From: Prochlorococcus sp. MIT 0604
Lineage (GTDB): Bacteria > Cyanobacteriota > Cyanobacteriia > PCC-6307 > Cyanobiaceae
Direction of reading: 5' to 3'
NCBI RefSeq assembly: GCF_000757845.1
Contig: NZ_CP007753.1
Span: forward strand, 1,674,001-1,738,000
Length of the DNA: 64,000 nt
Both the position numbers and the translations under genes were made by a program. The notes beneath the pieces were generated by a model. That model did not search any database and was not told the origin of the DNA. It saw nothing but the letters and a program-made list of their open reading frames with translations. Shown here piece after piece: positions 45,938-55,767 of this stretch (within the stretch, counting starts at the first letter, position 1; every line of letters begins with the position of its first letter).

Positions 45938-47071
45938 GTGAAAATTGCATTGTTTACTGAAACTTTTTTACCTAAAGTTGACGGCATAGTCACAAGACTG
46001 ACTAAAACAATTGAATTTTTAATAAAAAATGGTGATGAAGTTATAATTTTTTGTCCAGAGGGGTGTCCAGAATCATATATGGGAGCAACTGTAGTGGGAG
46101 TTGCTGCAATGCCATTACCCTTATATCCAGAGTTGAAGCTTGGTTTACCAGGTCCTGCAGTCTCTGATAAGTTAGAAAAATTTAACCCAGATTTAATACA
46201 TGTGGTTAATCCAGCTGTACTTGGCTTAGGTGGCATATGGTTGGCGAAAACTAATAATATTCCTTTAATTGCTAGCTACCATACTCATCTTCCGAAATAT
46301 CTGGAACATTACGGTATGGGTATGCTAGAGCCACTTTTGTGGGAATTACTTAAAGCAGCTCATAATCAAGCCTTGCTAAATTTATGTACTTCCACCGCTA
46401 TGGTCAATGAATTAAAAGATAAAGGTATTCAAAGGACTGCTCTTTGGCAAAGAGGAGTAGATACTTACAGTTTCAGACCAGATTTAAGAAGTGAGAAAAT
46501 GAGAGATAAATTATTTGGAAAATATAAAGATACTAATTATTTATTGATTTATGTAGGAAGATTATCAGCAGAAAAACAAATTGAGAGAATTAAACCAGTC
46601 TTAGAAAGTATCCCTAATGCTTGTCTAGCACTTGTAGGTGACGGACCGTATAGAAACCAGCTTGAAAAAATCTTCGAAAATACCAAGACTAATTTCATAG
46701 GATATTTATCTGGTGATGAACTTGCTAGCGCCTATGCCTCTGGAGATATATTTTTATTTCCCTCTAGTACAGAAACACTTGGTTTAGTTTTACTCGAAGC
46801 AATGGCCGCAGGATGTCCAGTTATCGGAGCCAACAAGGGGGGAATTCCAGATATAATTAGCGATGGGATTAATGGTTGTTTATATGATCCAGATGAAAAA
46901 GATAATGGGGTACAAAGTTTGATTGAAGCAACAAAAAGAATTCTAGAGAATGAAGATAAAAGAGAAATTATGAGAAAGGAGGCACGAAACGAAGCAGAAA
47001 AATGGGATTGGAATCAAGCAACGTTACAACTGCAAAATTATTATTCAGATACACTCAAAGAAATAGATTGA
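45938..47071 (+). CDS. sqdX: sulfoquinovosyldiacylglycerol synthase (GT4)
   Basis: SqdX transfers sulfoquinovose to diacylglycerol, completing SQDG. The 377-residue GT-B glycosyltransferase starts at GTG with KIALFTETFLPKVDGIVTRL and has YVGRLSAEKQIERIKP and the E-x7-E donor site region PSSTETLGLVLLEAMAAGCP of family GT4. Placement right after sqdB makes the specific call strong. Confidence 0.95.
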   Translation: MKIALFTETFLPKVDGIVTRLTKTIEFLIKNGDEVIIFCPEGCPESYMGATVVGVAAMPLPLYPELKLGLPGPAVSDKLEKFNPDLIHVVNPAVLGLGGIWLAKTNNIPLIASYHTHLPKYLEHYGMGMLEPLLWELLKAAHNQALLNLCTSTAMVNELKDKGIQRTALWQRGVDTYSFRPDLRSEKMRDKLFGKYKDTNYLLIYVGRLSAEKQIERIKPVLESIPNACLALVGDGPYRNQLEKIFENTKTNFIGYLSGDELASAYASGDIFLFPSSTETLGLVLLEAMAAGCPVIGANKGGIPDIISDGINGCLYDPDEKDNGVQSLIEATKRILENEDKREIMRKEARNEAEKWDWNQATLQLQNYYSDTLKEID

Positions 47072-47086
47072 ATTTGATCTAAATTA

Positions 47087-47335
47087 TTATGCTACATGTG
47101 GGGGTGTAGGATTACTATATGAACTTAAAGGAAGTATAAGAGTAGCTATATTTTGATTCTTTTCAGGCCTTTTTTTCTTTGAGAATTTTTTACCAAAAGG
47201 TACTCTTATAACATTAGTCCCCTCAATGGAACAAATATTTGAGTTATCTCCAGAAAAATTATTTACAAAATTTGGTAAGTTGACGTTTTTAACTGGCAGT
47301 TGCTTAACGTTACCAGATTTAAAATCTTTGGTCAT
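47087..47335 (-). CDS. 82-residue hypothetical protein
   Basis: A basic, Asn/Pro/Lys-rich protein starting MTKDFKSGNVKQLPVKNVNL and ending SSYSNPTPPHVA. No membrane span or known motif is seen, and much of it looks disordered. Its non-random composition and full start/stop, together with a gap of ordinary size around it, support a real gene, probably restricted to picocyanobacteria. The function is unknown. Confidence 0.5.
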   Translation of the reverse strand: MTKDFKSGNVKQLPVKNVNLPNFVNNFSGDNSNICSIEGTNVIRVPFGKKFSKKKRPEKNQNIATLILPLSSYSNPTPPHVA

Positions 47336-47464
47336 AGCTTCAAATACCCCAAAAAATTTGATGCTCGATTATTTTAATAAAAAAATTTAAAAAAATTCTA
47401 TAAGAAAATATTAAATTTTTATTCACATTGATAATAACTAATTAAATACAGGGACGCTAGTCCT

Positions 47465-50377
47465 TTAAGCACATTTTTTTTCTTCTAAAGTCTCATTTTG
47501 ATTTACATTGCAAGAACAAATTAAATTACGATCACCATATGCATTATTGATCCTAGAAACTGGAGACCAAAACTTAATAGTTGATGGAGTTTTATAAGGG
47601 AAAGAAGCCTTTTCTTTTGAATAAGGATATTGCCAATTATCAGCAATTAACTCTTTCAGCGTATGGGGAGCATTATTTATTACATTATTATTTTTTAATT
47701 CAAGATTATTTTCTATTTCACTGATTTCTTCTCCAATCAATAGCATAGCCTCACAAAATCTATCAACTTCTGCCAAACTTTCACTTTCAGTAGGCTCTAT
47801 CATTATGGTTTCTGGAACAGGCCAACTAATAGTTGGGGCATGAAAACTATAATCAATTAATCGTTTAGCTAAATCATTGACACTCAATCCAGTTTTAGAT
47901 TTTAAATCTCTAAAATCTAAAATACATTCATGTGCGACAAAATTATTTTTTCCTTTATAGAGAATCTTGAATTTATGTTTTAAGGAATGCGCAATATAAT
48001 TTGCAGATAAAATTGCGTGGGAAGTTGCTTTCCTTAACCCACTAAGACCTGCCATTTTTATATACATCCAACTTATTGGAAGAATACTTGCGCTCCCATG
48101 CTTGGCAGAAGATACGAAATTAAAACTATTAGATAAATGATTATCCATTAAAGAATGTGTAGGAAGGTATGGGCTTAAAGTTTCTGATGCAGCAACTGGA
48201 CCTACTCCTGGACCACCACCTCCATGTGGAATACAGAATGTTTTATGTAAATTCAAATGACAAACATCAACGCCATAGTTTCCAGGTTTGCATAATCCAA
48301 CCTGAGCGTTCAAATTTGCTCCATCTAAATAGACAAATCCTCCCACAGAATGAATTAAATCACATATCTTTCTGATTTGTAATTCAAAAACTCCATGAGT
48401 AGAGGGATAAGTCAACATAAGAGCCCCTATTTGGTTATCAAATTTCTTGACCTTGATTGACAAATCTTGATAATCAATATTTCCTTCTTCATCACATTCA
48501 ACAGTTAACACGTCAAAACCAGCCATAACTGCACTAGCAGGATTTGTTCCATGAGCACTTTTTGGAATTAAACATTTTTTTCTTAACAGTTCACCTTTTG
48601 ATTCAAAATAAGAATTAATTGCCAATAAACCTGCAAACTCTCCTTGAGAGCCTGCATTTGGTTGAAAAGAAACTGATTTTAAACCAACAATCTCACTTAT
48701 CCATTTTTCTAGGTCAGATATAATTTTTGAATAGCCTTTAGTTTGATCTGGTGGAGAAAAAGGATGCATGGAAGATAAATTAGCCCAAGAGACTGGATTT
48801 AACTCTGCTGCAGAATTTAACTTCATGGTACAGCTTCCCAATGGCATCATCCCATCTACCAAAGAAAAATCTTTTTCTGCAAGTCGGAATATATATCTCA
48901 TTAATTCAGTTTCACTTTGGTAATTAGTGAATATATCTTGCTGCATCCATGCACTGGATCTCAAAGCTAAACTTTCAAGATGAAACTCTTTATCAAATTT
49001 TATATGTTCTAAATCTTCTTCTTTTTCTATAAGGTTTGCTATGAAAGTCAAAATATCTTTTATTTCTTTTTCATTACTAAGCTCATCTAAAGAGATCCCA
49101 AAGCCAGTTGAATTTTCAATAGTTGATCCCAACGGCAAAATTCTTAAGTTATAGCCATTTTTTAAAGCTTCATTATGAATCCTCTGGGAGTACTCAGAAT
49201 AAACATCAACACTATCAAATCTAATCCCATCAGGAATATCAAAACCTAAAGCAGCTAAACTTGATTCTAAATTTATTCTCAACTCTACTAATCTCTTAGC
49301 AATTTGCGTTAATCCAGAGGGTCCATGATAAATAGCATAAAAAGAAGAAATTATTGCTAATAAAGATTGAGCAGTACAAATATTACTGGTGGCCTTTTCC
49401 CTTCTAATATGTTGTTCTCTTGTTTGCAATGCTAGTCTTAGAGACTTTTCTCCATTTTTTGAGAGAGTTTGCCCAACAATTCTTCCTGGTATCAGCCTTT
49501 TATATTTTTCGCTACAAGCAAAATATGCTGCATGGGGGCCACCAAAACCCATTGGTACACCAAATCTCTGCATACTACCCACTGCTACATCAACACCAAA
49601 TTCAGAAATTGGTTTAATCAAAACTTGTGCTAGTGGATCAATACATGCAGTAACAATAATTTCTGATCGATGTGCTTGGGATATTAAGAATGTGGGATCA
49701 TATAATTGTCCATTTTTACCAGGTAATTGCAACAACATTCCAAAAACATCATCATCATGATTAGGAAGGTTGCCTTGAGTAAAGCGTTTTAGGGATATTC
49801 CCAAAGGTTTTGCTCTGGTTTGTAGAACATTAAAAGTATGATCAAAAACATTTGACTCCACTAAGTACACTTTTGAAGATTTATTTTTTCTTGCGGAAAA
49901 ACTCATGGCCATGGCTTCTGCTGCTGCAGTACCCTCATCCAACAAAGATGCATTGGCGACAGGGAATCCCGTTAGTTCACAAACAATAGTCTGAAAATTA
50001 AATAAAGCTTCTAATCTTCCTTGTGCAATTTCTGCTTGATATGGAGTATAAGACGTGTACCATCTTGGATTTTCAAGAACATGTCTTTGGATTACTTTAG
50101 GCATATGATTGTCATAATAACCAAGACCTATAAGTGATCTCATTTTAGTATTTTTATTAGCAATCTCTTCTAATTCGTTTAAAGCCTCAATTTCTGAACA
50201 ACCTTGGGGCAATATTTCTGAAGATTTATCTTTAAGCTGAATATCTTCAGGAATAACTTGATTTATAAATTGATCAATATTATTAAAACCAAGCTTGTTC
50301 AGCATAATTCCTTCATCATTATCTCCTAACCCAAGATGTCTATCTATAAACAAATCAAACCCAAATTCAGATGTCAT
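47465..50377 (-). CDS. gcvP: glycine dehydrogenase (decarboxylating), P-protein
   Basis: GcvP decarboxylates glycine with PLP and passes the methylamine to GcvH; in cyanobacteria this serves photorespiration. The 970-residue protein has DLFIDRHLGLGDNDE at the N-terminus, GYYDNHMPKVIQRHVLENP, QGRLEALFNFQTIV, and the PLP-lysine segment NLHKTFCIPHGGGGPG. Full length of the fused P1-P2 type. It is in a minus-strand cluster downstream of gcvH; gcvT is not present nearby. Confidence 0.97.
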   Translation of the reverse strand: MTSEFGFDLFIDRHLGLGDNDEGIMLNKLGFNNIDQFINQVIPEDIQLKDKSSEILPQGCSEIEALNELEEIANKNTKMRSLIGLGYYDNHMPKVIQRHVLENPRWYTSYTPYQAEIAQGRLEALFNFQTIVCELTGFPVANASLLDEGTAAAEAMAMSFSARKNKSSKVYLVESNVFDHTFNVLQTRAKPLGISLKRFTQGNLPNHDDDVFGMLLQLPGKNGQLYDPTFLISQAHRSEIIVTACIDPLAQVLIKPISEFGVDVAVGSMQRFGVPMGFGGPHAAYFACSEKYKRLIPGRIVGQTLSKNGEKSLRLALQTREQHIRREKATSNICTAQSLLAIISSFYAIYHGPSGLTQIAKRLVELRINLESSLAALGFDIPDGIRFDSVDVYSEYSQRIHNEALKNGYNLRILPLGSTIENSTGFGISLDELSNEKEIKDILTFIANLIEKEEDLEHIKFDKEFHLESLALRSSAWMQQDIFTNYQSETELMRYIFRLAEKDFSLVDGMMPLGSCTMKLNSAAELNPVSWANLSSMHPFSPPDQTKGYSKIISDLEKWISEIVGLKSVSFQPNAGSQGEFAGLLAINSYFESKGELLRKKCLIPKSAHGTNPASAVMAGFDVLTVECDEEGNIDYQDLSIKVKKFDNQIGALMLTYPSTHGVFELQIRKICDLIHSVGGFVYLDGANLNAQVGLCKPGNYGVDVCHLNLHKTFCIPHGGGGPGVGPVAASETLSPYLPTHSLMDNHLSNSFNFVSSAKHGSASILPISWMYIKMAGLSGLRKATSHAILSANYIAHSLKHKFKILYKGKNNFVAHECILDFRDLKSKTGLSVNDLAKRLIDYSFHAPTISWPVPETIMIEPTESESLAEVDRFCEAMLLIGEEISEIENNLELKNNNVINNAPHTLKELIADNWQYPYSKEKASFPYKTPSTIKFWSPVSRINNAYGDRNLICSCNVNQNETLEEKKCA

Positions 50378-50422
50378 ATTAAAATATTTTTCTTTAAAAT
50401 AGCTCTTTTTAAAAAGTTTGCC

Positions 50423-50812
50423 TTATTTTGGTACAACCTTTGATTGATATTCCTCAGAGGTCATCAAATCAGCAATTGATGCTTTTGATTCTGGTTTCAA
50501 AATGACTAACCAACCATCTCCAATCGGATCATTCTGTAAAAGCTCAGGGTTCTCAATAACACTTTCATTTACAGATACTATTTCCCCTGAAAAAGGGAGA
50601 TAGACTTCCTCAACGGCCTTAACTGATTCTATTGTTCCAAAAGTCTCACCTTTCTCTAAAGTCGCACCTTCGTCAGCTAATTCAACAAAAACAATATCTC
50701 CTAATTGATCTATAGCGAATTCACTAACTCCAATTTTTAATAATCCATTTTCTTCTAAGACATATTCATGAGTATCTGCATAGTTGAGGTTGTCTGGAAA
50801 CTTGTAAGACAT
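50423..50812 (-). CDS. gcvH: glycine cleavage system H protein
   Basis: GcvH carries the lipoyl arm between P, T and L proteins. The 129-residue protein has the typical start FPDNLNYADTHEYV, GDIVFVELADEG, and the lipoylated lysine in FGTIESVKAVEEVYLP. ENPELLQNDPIGDGWL closes the fold. It lies 45 bp before gcvP and 2 bp after the lyase-like gene, so the three likely form one transcript. Confidence 0.97.
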   Translation of the reverse strand: MSYKFPDNLNYADTHEYVLEENGLLKIGVSEFAIDQLGDIVFVELADEGATLEKGETFGTIESVKAVEEVYLPFSGEIVSVNESVIENPELLQNDPIGDGWLVILKPESKASIADLMTSEEYQSKVVPK

Positions 50813-50814
50813 GA

Positions 50815-52107
50815 TTAAGTAGATAAAGGAAGTAGAGAATCCTTTGAAATTAATTTTTCCTCTAATAATTCAGATAATAATCGAATTAATGCAATTTTGA
50901 TATGAGCTATGTGAGAACCACCTTGAACAAAAATATTGTAAGGATCTCTTAGAGGGGCATCAGCAGAAAATTCACTTGTACTACCTTCAATAAAGGTGCC
51001 TCCTGCCATTAATAATTTTGAATCATATCCATCCATTGGAGATGGAACAACATTCAGAAAAGAATCTACTGGTGAAGAATTTTGAAAAGATTGACAAACT
51101 TTTTGTACCAAATCAGGATTATTCAATCTTACTGACTGAATAAGATCAGATCTATAAGTTGCTGGCTCTGGTAAAACCTTAAATCCCAAATTTTTAAAGA
51201 CTGCTGCAACCATATCAGCACCTTTTAGTGATTCATGAACAATTTGTGGTGCTAAAAACAAACCCTGCAAAATTAATCTTCCTAGTCCAAAATTTATTCC
51301 TGCAGAAGAACCAATGCCTGGTGAGGTTAATCTAGAACATGCCATCTCAACCAACTCTGCATCTCCTGCAACGTACCCACCAGTAGGAACTATTGTTCCT
51401 CCCAAATTTTTAATCAATGATCCAGCAATTATATTTGCCCCTTTAGAAATTGGTTCACTATCTTCAACAAGCTCCCCATAACAGTTATCAACAAAACAGA
51501 TACAGTTAGGATCAATAGAATGAATAAGACTACAAATTTTCTCTATCTGATGATTCGTAAGAGACTTTCTCCAACTATATCCACAACTTTTTTGTATGAA
51601 TACTAATTTGCATGAATTTTCTTTAAAAAAATGAACAATTTTTTCTTCAAAAGAATCAAAATACTCGCAGATATTTAATTGCTTATATTCAATGTCAAAA
51701 TCTTTAAGTGATCCTTTTCCACCTCCCCTTATTCCTATGACTTCTTCTAAAGTGTCATATGGTTGTCCTGTAAGAGATAACATTACATCTCCAGGTCGAA
51801 GAATTCCAAATAAGACAGAACTTATTGCATGAGTTCCACTTACAAATTGCATCCTCACTGCAGCCTTTTCAGCAAGAAACAATCTTGCAAAAACCGCATC
51901 AATTTTTTCTCTAGATATATCATCATGACCACTGCCAGAAGATTGATTGAAATGACTAGTAGAAACTTTTTCTTCCTTAAAAATTGTCAAAATATTTTCT
52001 AATTTCTGGAAAACCTGATTAGACCTTTCTTGGAAAACTTTACTTAAACTCTCTTCGACAGAAAAAACAGCGTTTTCAGCCAGTTTTAAGTTATTGTCAA
52101 GAGTCAT
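50815..52107 (-). CDS. PLP-dependent methionine gamma-lyase-like protein (aluminium-resistance family)
   Basis: The 430-residue protein matches the family often annotated as aluminium resistance or cystathionine beta-lyase-like (fold type I PLP enzyme). Visible blocks are GSGHDDISREKIDAVFARLF, RMQFVSGTHAISSVLFGIL, QKSCGYSWR, CICFVDNCYGELVE, and the candidate PLP lysine in IIAGSLIKNLGGTIVPTGGY. The true substrate is not established. It is 2 bp upstream of gcvH, so sulphur or one-carbon amino-acid metabolism is a reasonable guess. Confidence 0.88.
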   Translation of the reverse strand: MTLDNNLKLAENAVFSVEESLSKVFQERSNQVFQKLENILTIFKEEKVSTSHFNQSSGSGHDDISREKIDAVFARLFLAEKAAVRMQFVSGTHAISSVLFGILRPGDVMLSLTGQPYDTLEEVIGIRGGGKGSLKDFDIEYKQLNICEYFDSFEEKIVHFFKENSCKLVFIQKSCGYSWRKSLTNHQIEKICSLIHSIDPNCICFVDNCYGELVEDSEPISKGANIIAGSLIKNLGGTIVPTGGYVAGDAELVEMACSRLTSPGIGSSAGINFGLGRLILQGLFLAPQIVHESLKGADMVAAVFKNLGFKVLPEPATYRSDLIQSVRLNNPDLVQKVCQSFQNSSPVDSFLNVVPSPMDGYDSKLLMAGGTFIEGSTSEFSADAPLRDPYNIFVQGGSHIAHIKIALIRLLSELLEEKLISKDSLLPLST

Positions 52108-52125
52108 TTATTATAAAAATTCATA

Positions 52126-52824
52126 TTATTTTTCAGAAGCTAAATTTCTTAATTCCGCGAGGAAAGCATTAGGCCCCCTGCCCTGAAAATAAGAAAGTTT
52201 TTTTGAAGCCTCATATAAATCAAGAAGTTCTCCATCTAATTCTTCTGCCGTATAATCTCTAATTCCTGCAATTACCTCAGCAAATCGTTCTCTACGGGCA
52301 GATTTATTGACAGCGTAGGCTTCCATTACCTGCATTTTACATGATCTCCAAGCCTTATTCTGACAAAAATGCACTGAAAGAGCATCACTTAAAGCAGAAG
52401 CTTCTTCATCTTCTATGTACCAGTCAAAAGATGAAGGTAGAGGTTTTAATCCTGAAAATATCTCGAATAAATCCCCGGCTGACAATGGATTACCAGAATC
52501 ATTTTTGAGGGGTAATGCAGACTCTTCCAAAGATTTCCATAACTCTGGGTAATCACTTTCAAAACGATCCCTGATTTTTTCAATGCCTTGATCAAGAATC
52601 GTATTAACTTGAGCTAAAGCAAGAAAAACTTCAGGACCTGGCGAAGATAACTTCCCATTCCTAAGATTAGAAATTTGCGAATTATGAACTTTACCTAAAT
52701 CAAGAACTTCTGAAAGTAATGGCAATACTCTGTGAGACCAACCATTTCTTTCATGCCAGAGGTGTATCAAATGAGCCATAGCCCTTCGACCTTTAGATAA
52801 TTTATCGCGATATCCGAGACTCAC
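52126..52824 (-). CDS. conserved cyanobacterial protein with an HTH-like N-terminus
   Basis: This 232-residue protein, started here at GTG, has an N-terminal part that resembles a lambda-repressor-type helix-turn-helix (LHERNGWSH-type region, LGKVHNSQISNLRNGKLSSP at about 48-67). A helical remainder follows with a C-terminal KLSYFQGRGPNAFLAELRNL. I recognise it as a conserved but uncharacterised picocyanobacterial protein. It precedes the lyase-like gene by 18 bp and may share its promoter. DNA binding is inferred only from the HTH-like pattern. Confidence 0.7.
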   Translation of the reverse strand: MSLGYRDKLSKGRRAMAHLIHLWHERNGWSHRVLPLLSEVLDLGKVHNSQISNLRNGKLSSPGPEVFLALAQVNTILDQGIEKIRDRFESDYPELWKSLEESALPLKNDSGNPLSAGDLFEIFSGLKPLPSSFDWYIEDEEASALSDALSVHFCQNKAWRSCKMQVMEAYAVNKSARRERFAEVIAGIRDYTAEELDGELLDLYEASKKLSYFQGRGPNAFLAELRNLASEK

Positions 52825-52899
52825 AGATAATTAAACTTATCAATAGTATAGTATGATAATATTACATATCGGTAATTTTGAAAATAGTATTTCAATATC

Positions 52900-53838
52900 A
52901 TGAATTCAGTAATTTTCCAAGAAACAGCAAAGTTAAAAAAACCTGTTCCAGCTGAAAAAGTTATAGAACTCTCAGAAAAATTACTGGAACCTTCCAGCCA
53001 TTCAAAAAGATATCCTCCAAGGCTACATAAAACTTGGGGAACAATAGTTTTCATGGTTGCAATCCATATCCTTTCACTTGTAGCTATACAACCAAAATTC
53101 TGGAGTCTCCCTGCAGTTACTTCATTATTATTTTTTTACTGGGTAACTGCTTGTTTAGGAGTCACTCTTGGATATCACAGATTGTTATCACACAGATCTT
53201 TCATAGTTCCAAGATGGTTAGAAAGATTTTTTGCTACCTGTGGAGCTATAAGTTGCCAACATGGACCAATAGATTGGGTAGGTTTACATAGGCATCATCA
53301 CTCTTTTTCAGATACTGAAGTAGATCATCACAATAGTAAAAAGGGGTTTTGGTGGAGTCATATGGGTTGGATGTTTAAAGACGTTGAAGCACTAAAAGCT
53401 GTTCCAAAACTAAGTGCAGATTTAATTAAGGATCCATACTATAGATTTCTAAATAAATATTTTTTATTCTTACAAATTCCTATTGGACTTTCCTTGTACG
53501 CAATAGGTCAAAAATTAGGAGTTGGAGGATGGGCTTTAGTCCTTTGGGGAATTCCATTGAGGCTTGTGGTTGTTTATCACATAACGTGGCTAGTAAACTC
53601 CGCGACGCATTGTTGGGGTAAAGCACCATTCGAAAGTGGTGATTCATCTAAAAACAATGCCTGGGTTGCTGCATTAACATTTGGAGAAGGTTGGCATAAC
53701 AATCATCATGCATTTCCAAATTCGGCAAAACAGGGATTATTTAGAGGTCAGATAGATTTAACATGGGAACATATTAAGATTCTTGCGAAATTTGGTCTTG
53801 CAAAAAAAGTAAAGTTACCCTCTAGGTCTTATTATTAA
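52900..53838 (+). CDS. acyl-lipid delta-9 fatty-acid desaturase
   Basis: The 312-residue membrane protein has the three histidine boxes of an acyl-lipid desaturase: HRLLSH, HRHHHSF and HNNHHAF. These lie among hydrophobic spans (about 48-90 and 190-225). Spacing and the order [14 protein letters not shown] fit the delta-9 (DesC) group, which makes the first double bond in membrane acyl chains. rplI begins 20 bp after it. The regiospecific call is from family likeness only. Confidence 0.9.
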   Translation: MNSVIFQETAKLKKPVPAEKVIELSEKLLEPSSHSKRYPPRLHKTWGTIVFMVAIHILSLVAIQPKFWSLPAVTSLLFFYWVTACLGVTLGYHRLLSHRSFIVPRWLERFFATCGAISCQHGPIDWVGLHRHHHSFSDTEVDHHNSKKGFWWSHMGWMFKDVEALKAVPKLSADLIKDPYYRFLNKYFLFLQIPIGLSLYAIGQKLGVGGWALVLWGIPLRLVVVYHITWLVNSATHCWGKAPFESGDSSKNNAWVAALTFGEGWHNNHHAFPNSAKQGLFRGQIDLTWEHIKILAKFGLAKKVKLPSRSYY

Positions 53839-53858
53839 CTATATTGTTCAACATTTTC

Positions 53859-54314
53859 ATGGCTAAAAGAGTACAAGTCGCATTAACTGAATCAATCGCA
53901 TCACTAGGTAAAGAGGGAGATCTAGTTGAAGTAGCACCTGGATACGCAAGAAATTTTCTATTACCTTATGGCAAAGCCATGAATGTAACACCAGCAGTCC
54001 TTAAACAAATTGAAAGGAAGAAAGAAAAAGAAAAAATCGCTGCTGATAAATTAAAGCAAGAAGCTTTAGATTTCCAAACTGCATTATCTACAATAGGTAG
54101 ATTCACTATTAAAAAACAGGTTGGAGAAGATGGCGTCCTTTTTGGAACAGTTACCAATGGGGATGTTGCCGAAGCAATAGAAGCGGCAACTAAAAAAGAA
54201 ATTGATAGAAGAAGCATTACAGTTCCTGATATTCATAATTTAGGTTCCTTTAATGCAAAAATAAAATTACATCCAGAAGTAAATGCAGAAGTAAATATTG
54301 AAGTAACAAGTTAA
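53859..54314 (+). CDS. rplI: 50S ribosomal protein L9
   Basis: The protein starting [20 protein letters not shown] has the signature [20 protein letters not shown] of bL9, the long connecting helix ([20 protein letters not shown]) and the C-terminal globular domain. The frame runs back five codons to a TTG at 53844, but the ATG at 53859 matches the family start; it gives 151 residues. dnaB follows, as in many bacteria. Confidence 0.97.
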   Translation: MAKRVQVALTESIASLGKEGDLVEVAPGYARNFLLPYGKAMNVTPAVLKQIERKKEKEKIAADKLKQEALDFQTALSTIGRFTIKKQVGEDGVLFGTVTNGDVAEAIEAATKKEIDRRSITVPDIHNLGSFNAKIKLHPEVNAEVNIEVTS

Positions 54315-54372
54315 TCAATTTGTTGCATTATTTTGAAAAGTAGTCAGAGTATATATCTAAGCAATTAAAGAT

Positions 54373-55755
54373 ATGGTTTCCGTACCTTTTCCAAATAATG
54401 GGCAAAATAAAAATTTTAAAAAGGATTTTAATAGTGAAAATTCTGGATTAGTACCTCCTCAAAACGTTCAAGCAGAGGAAGCTGTTCTTGGTGGCATACT
54501 TCTTGATCCAGACGCGATCGGAAGAATTGCAGACTTAATTAAACCTGAAGCTTTTTATATAAATGCCCATCGAGAGATTTATAGAACAGCATTAATGTTG
54601 CATACCCAGGGCAAACCAACTGATTTAACATCAATGAGTGCTTGGTTAGCAGATAATGGATCACTAGAAAAAATTGGAGGTAACGGCAAACTGGTAGAAC
54701 TAGTGGAAAATGTTTCCTCTACAGCTTCCATAGAACAAGTTGCTAATTTAATTAACGACAAATTCATGAGAAGGCAACTTATTAGATCTGGAAATGAAGT
54801 GGTTCAACTAGGTTTTGATCAAACTCAAGATACTAATGAAGTTCTAGATAAAGCAGAGCAAAAAATATTTGAAATCAGTCAAGAAAAACCTTCAAAAGGT
54901 CTTACTCAAGCAGCTGAAATCCTTACAAGTACTTTCAATGAAATAGAGTCAAGATCATTAGGTACTTCAGTAGCTGGAATTCCTGTAAATTTCTACGATC
55001 TTGATGCGATCACTCAAGGTTTTCAAAGAAGTGATTTAATAATTGTTGCTGGAAGACCTTCAATGGGGAAAACTTCAATAGTTCTTAATCTGGCTAAAAA
55101 TGTTGCACAATCTCAAGATTTACCCGTGTGTGTATTTAGCCTTGAAATGAGTAAAGAACAGTTGACATATAGATTACTCTCTATGGAAGTTGGAATCGAG
55201 AGTGGCAGGCTACGCACAGGAAGATTACAGCAAGATGAATGGCCATTACTCGGAGAAGGTATCAATTCATTAGGTCAATTACCAATATTTATAGATGACA
55301 AGCCAAACTCAAGTGTTTTAGAGATGAGATCTCTATGCAGAAGACTAATAGCTGAACAAAAAAAAGAACTTGGATTAATTGTGATTGATTACCTCCAGTT
55401 GATGGAAGGATCCACTCCTGACAATAGAGTGCAAGAACTTTCACGAATAACAAGAGGTCTTAAAAGCATGGCCAGAGAATTAAAAGTACCAGTAGTTGCT
55501 TTATCTCAGCTTAGTAGAGGAGTAGAGTCTAGAACAAATAAAAGACCAATGTTAAGCGATCTAAGAGAATCAGGATCTATTGAACAAGACGCAGATTTAG
55601 TATTAATGATTTACAGAGATGAATACTATAATCCAGAGACTGAAGATAAAGGAATTACAGAAATCATTGTCACTAAACATAGAAATGGACCCGTAGGAAC
55701 TGTTAAATTATTATTTGAACCTCAATTTACGAGATTTAGGAATTTAGCTAATTAA
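54373..55755 (+). CDS. dnaB: replicative DNA helicase DnaB
   Basis: DnaB unwinds DNA ahead of the replisome. The 460-residue protein has the N-terminal primase-interaction domain (PPQNVQAEEAVLGGILLDPD), Walker A in VAGRPSMGKTSIVLN, Walker B in LIVIDYLQLMEG, and motif 4 LSQLSRGVESR with DLRESGSIEQDADLV. No intein is present, unlike some cyanobacteria. It is separate from the island's SF3 helicase. It lies between rplI and mnmG. Confidence 0.97.
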   Translation: MVSVPFPNNGQNKNFKKDFNSENSGLVPPQNVQAEEAVLGGILLDPDAIGRIADLIKPEAFYINAHREIYRTALMLHTQGKPTDLTSMSAWLADNGSLEKIGGNGKLVELVENVSSTASIEQVANLINDKFMRRQLIRSGNEVVQLGFDQTQDTNEVLDKAEQKIFEISQEKPSKGLTQAAEILTSTFNEIESRSLGTSVAGIPVNFYDLDAITQGFQRSDLIIVAGRPSMGKTSIVLNLAKNVAQSQDLPVCVFSLEMSKEQLTYRLLSMEVGIESGRLRTGRLQQDEWPLLGEGINSLGQLPIFIDDKPNSSVLEMRSLCRRLIAEQKKELGLIVIDYLQLMEGSTPDNRVQELSRITRGLKSMARELKVPVVALSQLSRGVESRTNKRPMLSDLRESGSIEQDADLVLMIYRDEYYNPETEDKGITEIIVTKHRNGPVGTVKLLFEPQFTRFRNLAN

Positions 55756-55767
55756 ATCGATCCTAGA

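Noticed and set aside
49389-49760. 123-codon plus-strand frame inside gcvP
   Set aside because: The opposite strand encodes clear GcvP sequence without interruption.
50378-50422. Glycine riboswitch before gcvP
   Set aside because: The space between gcvH and gcvP is only 45 bp, too short for the aptamer.
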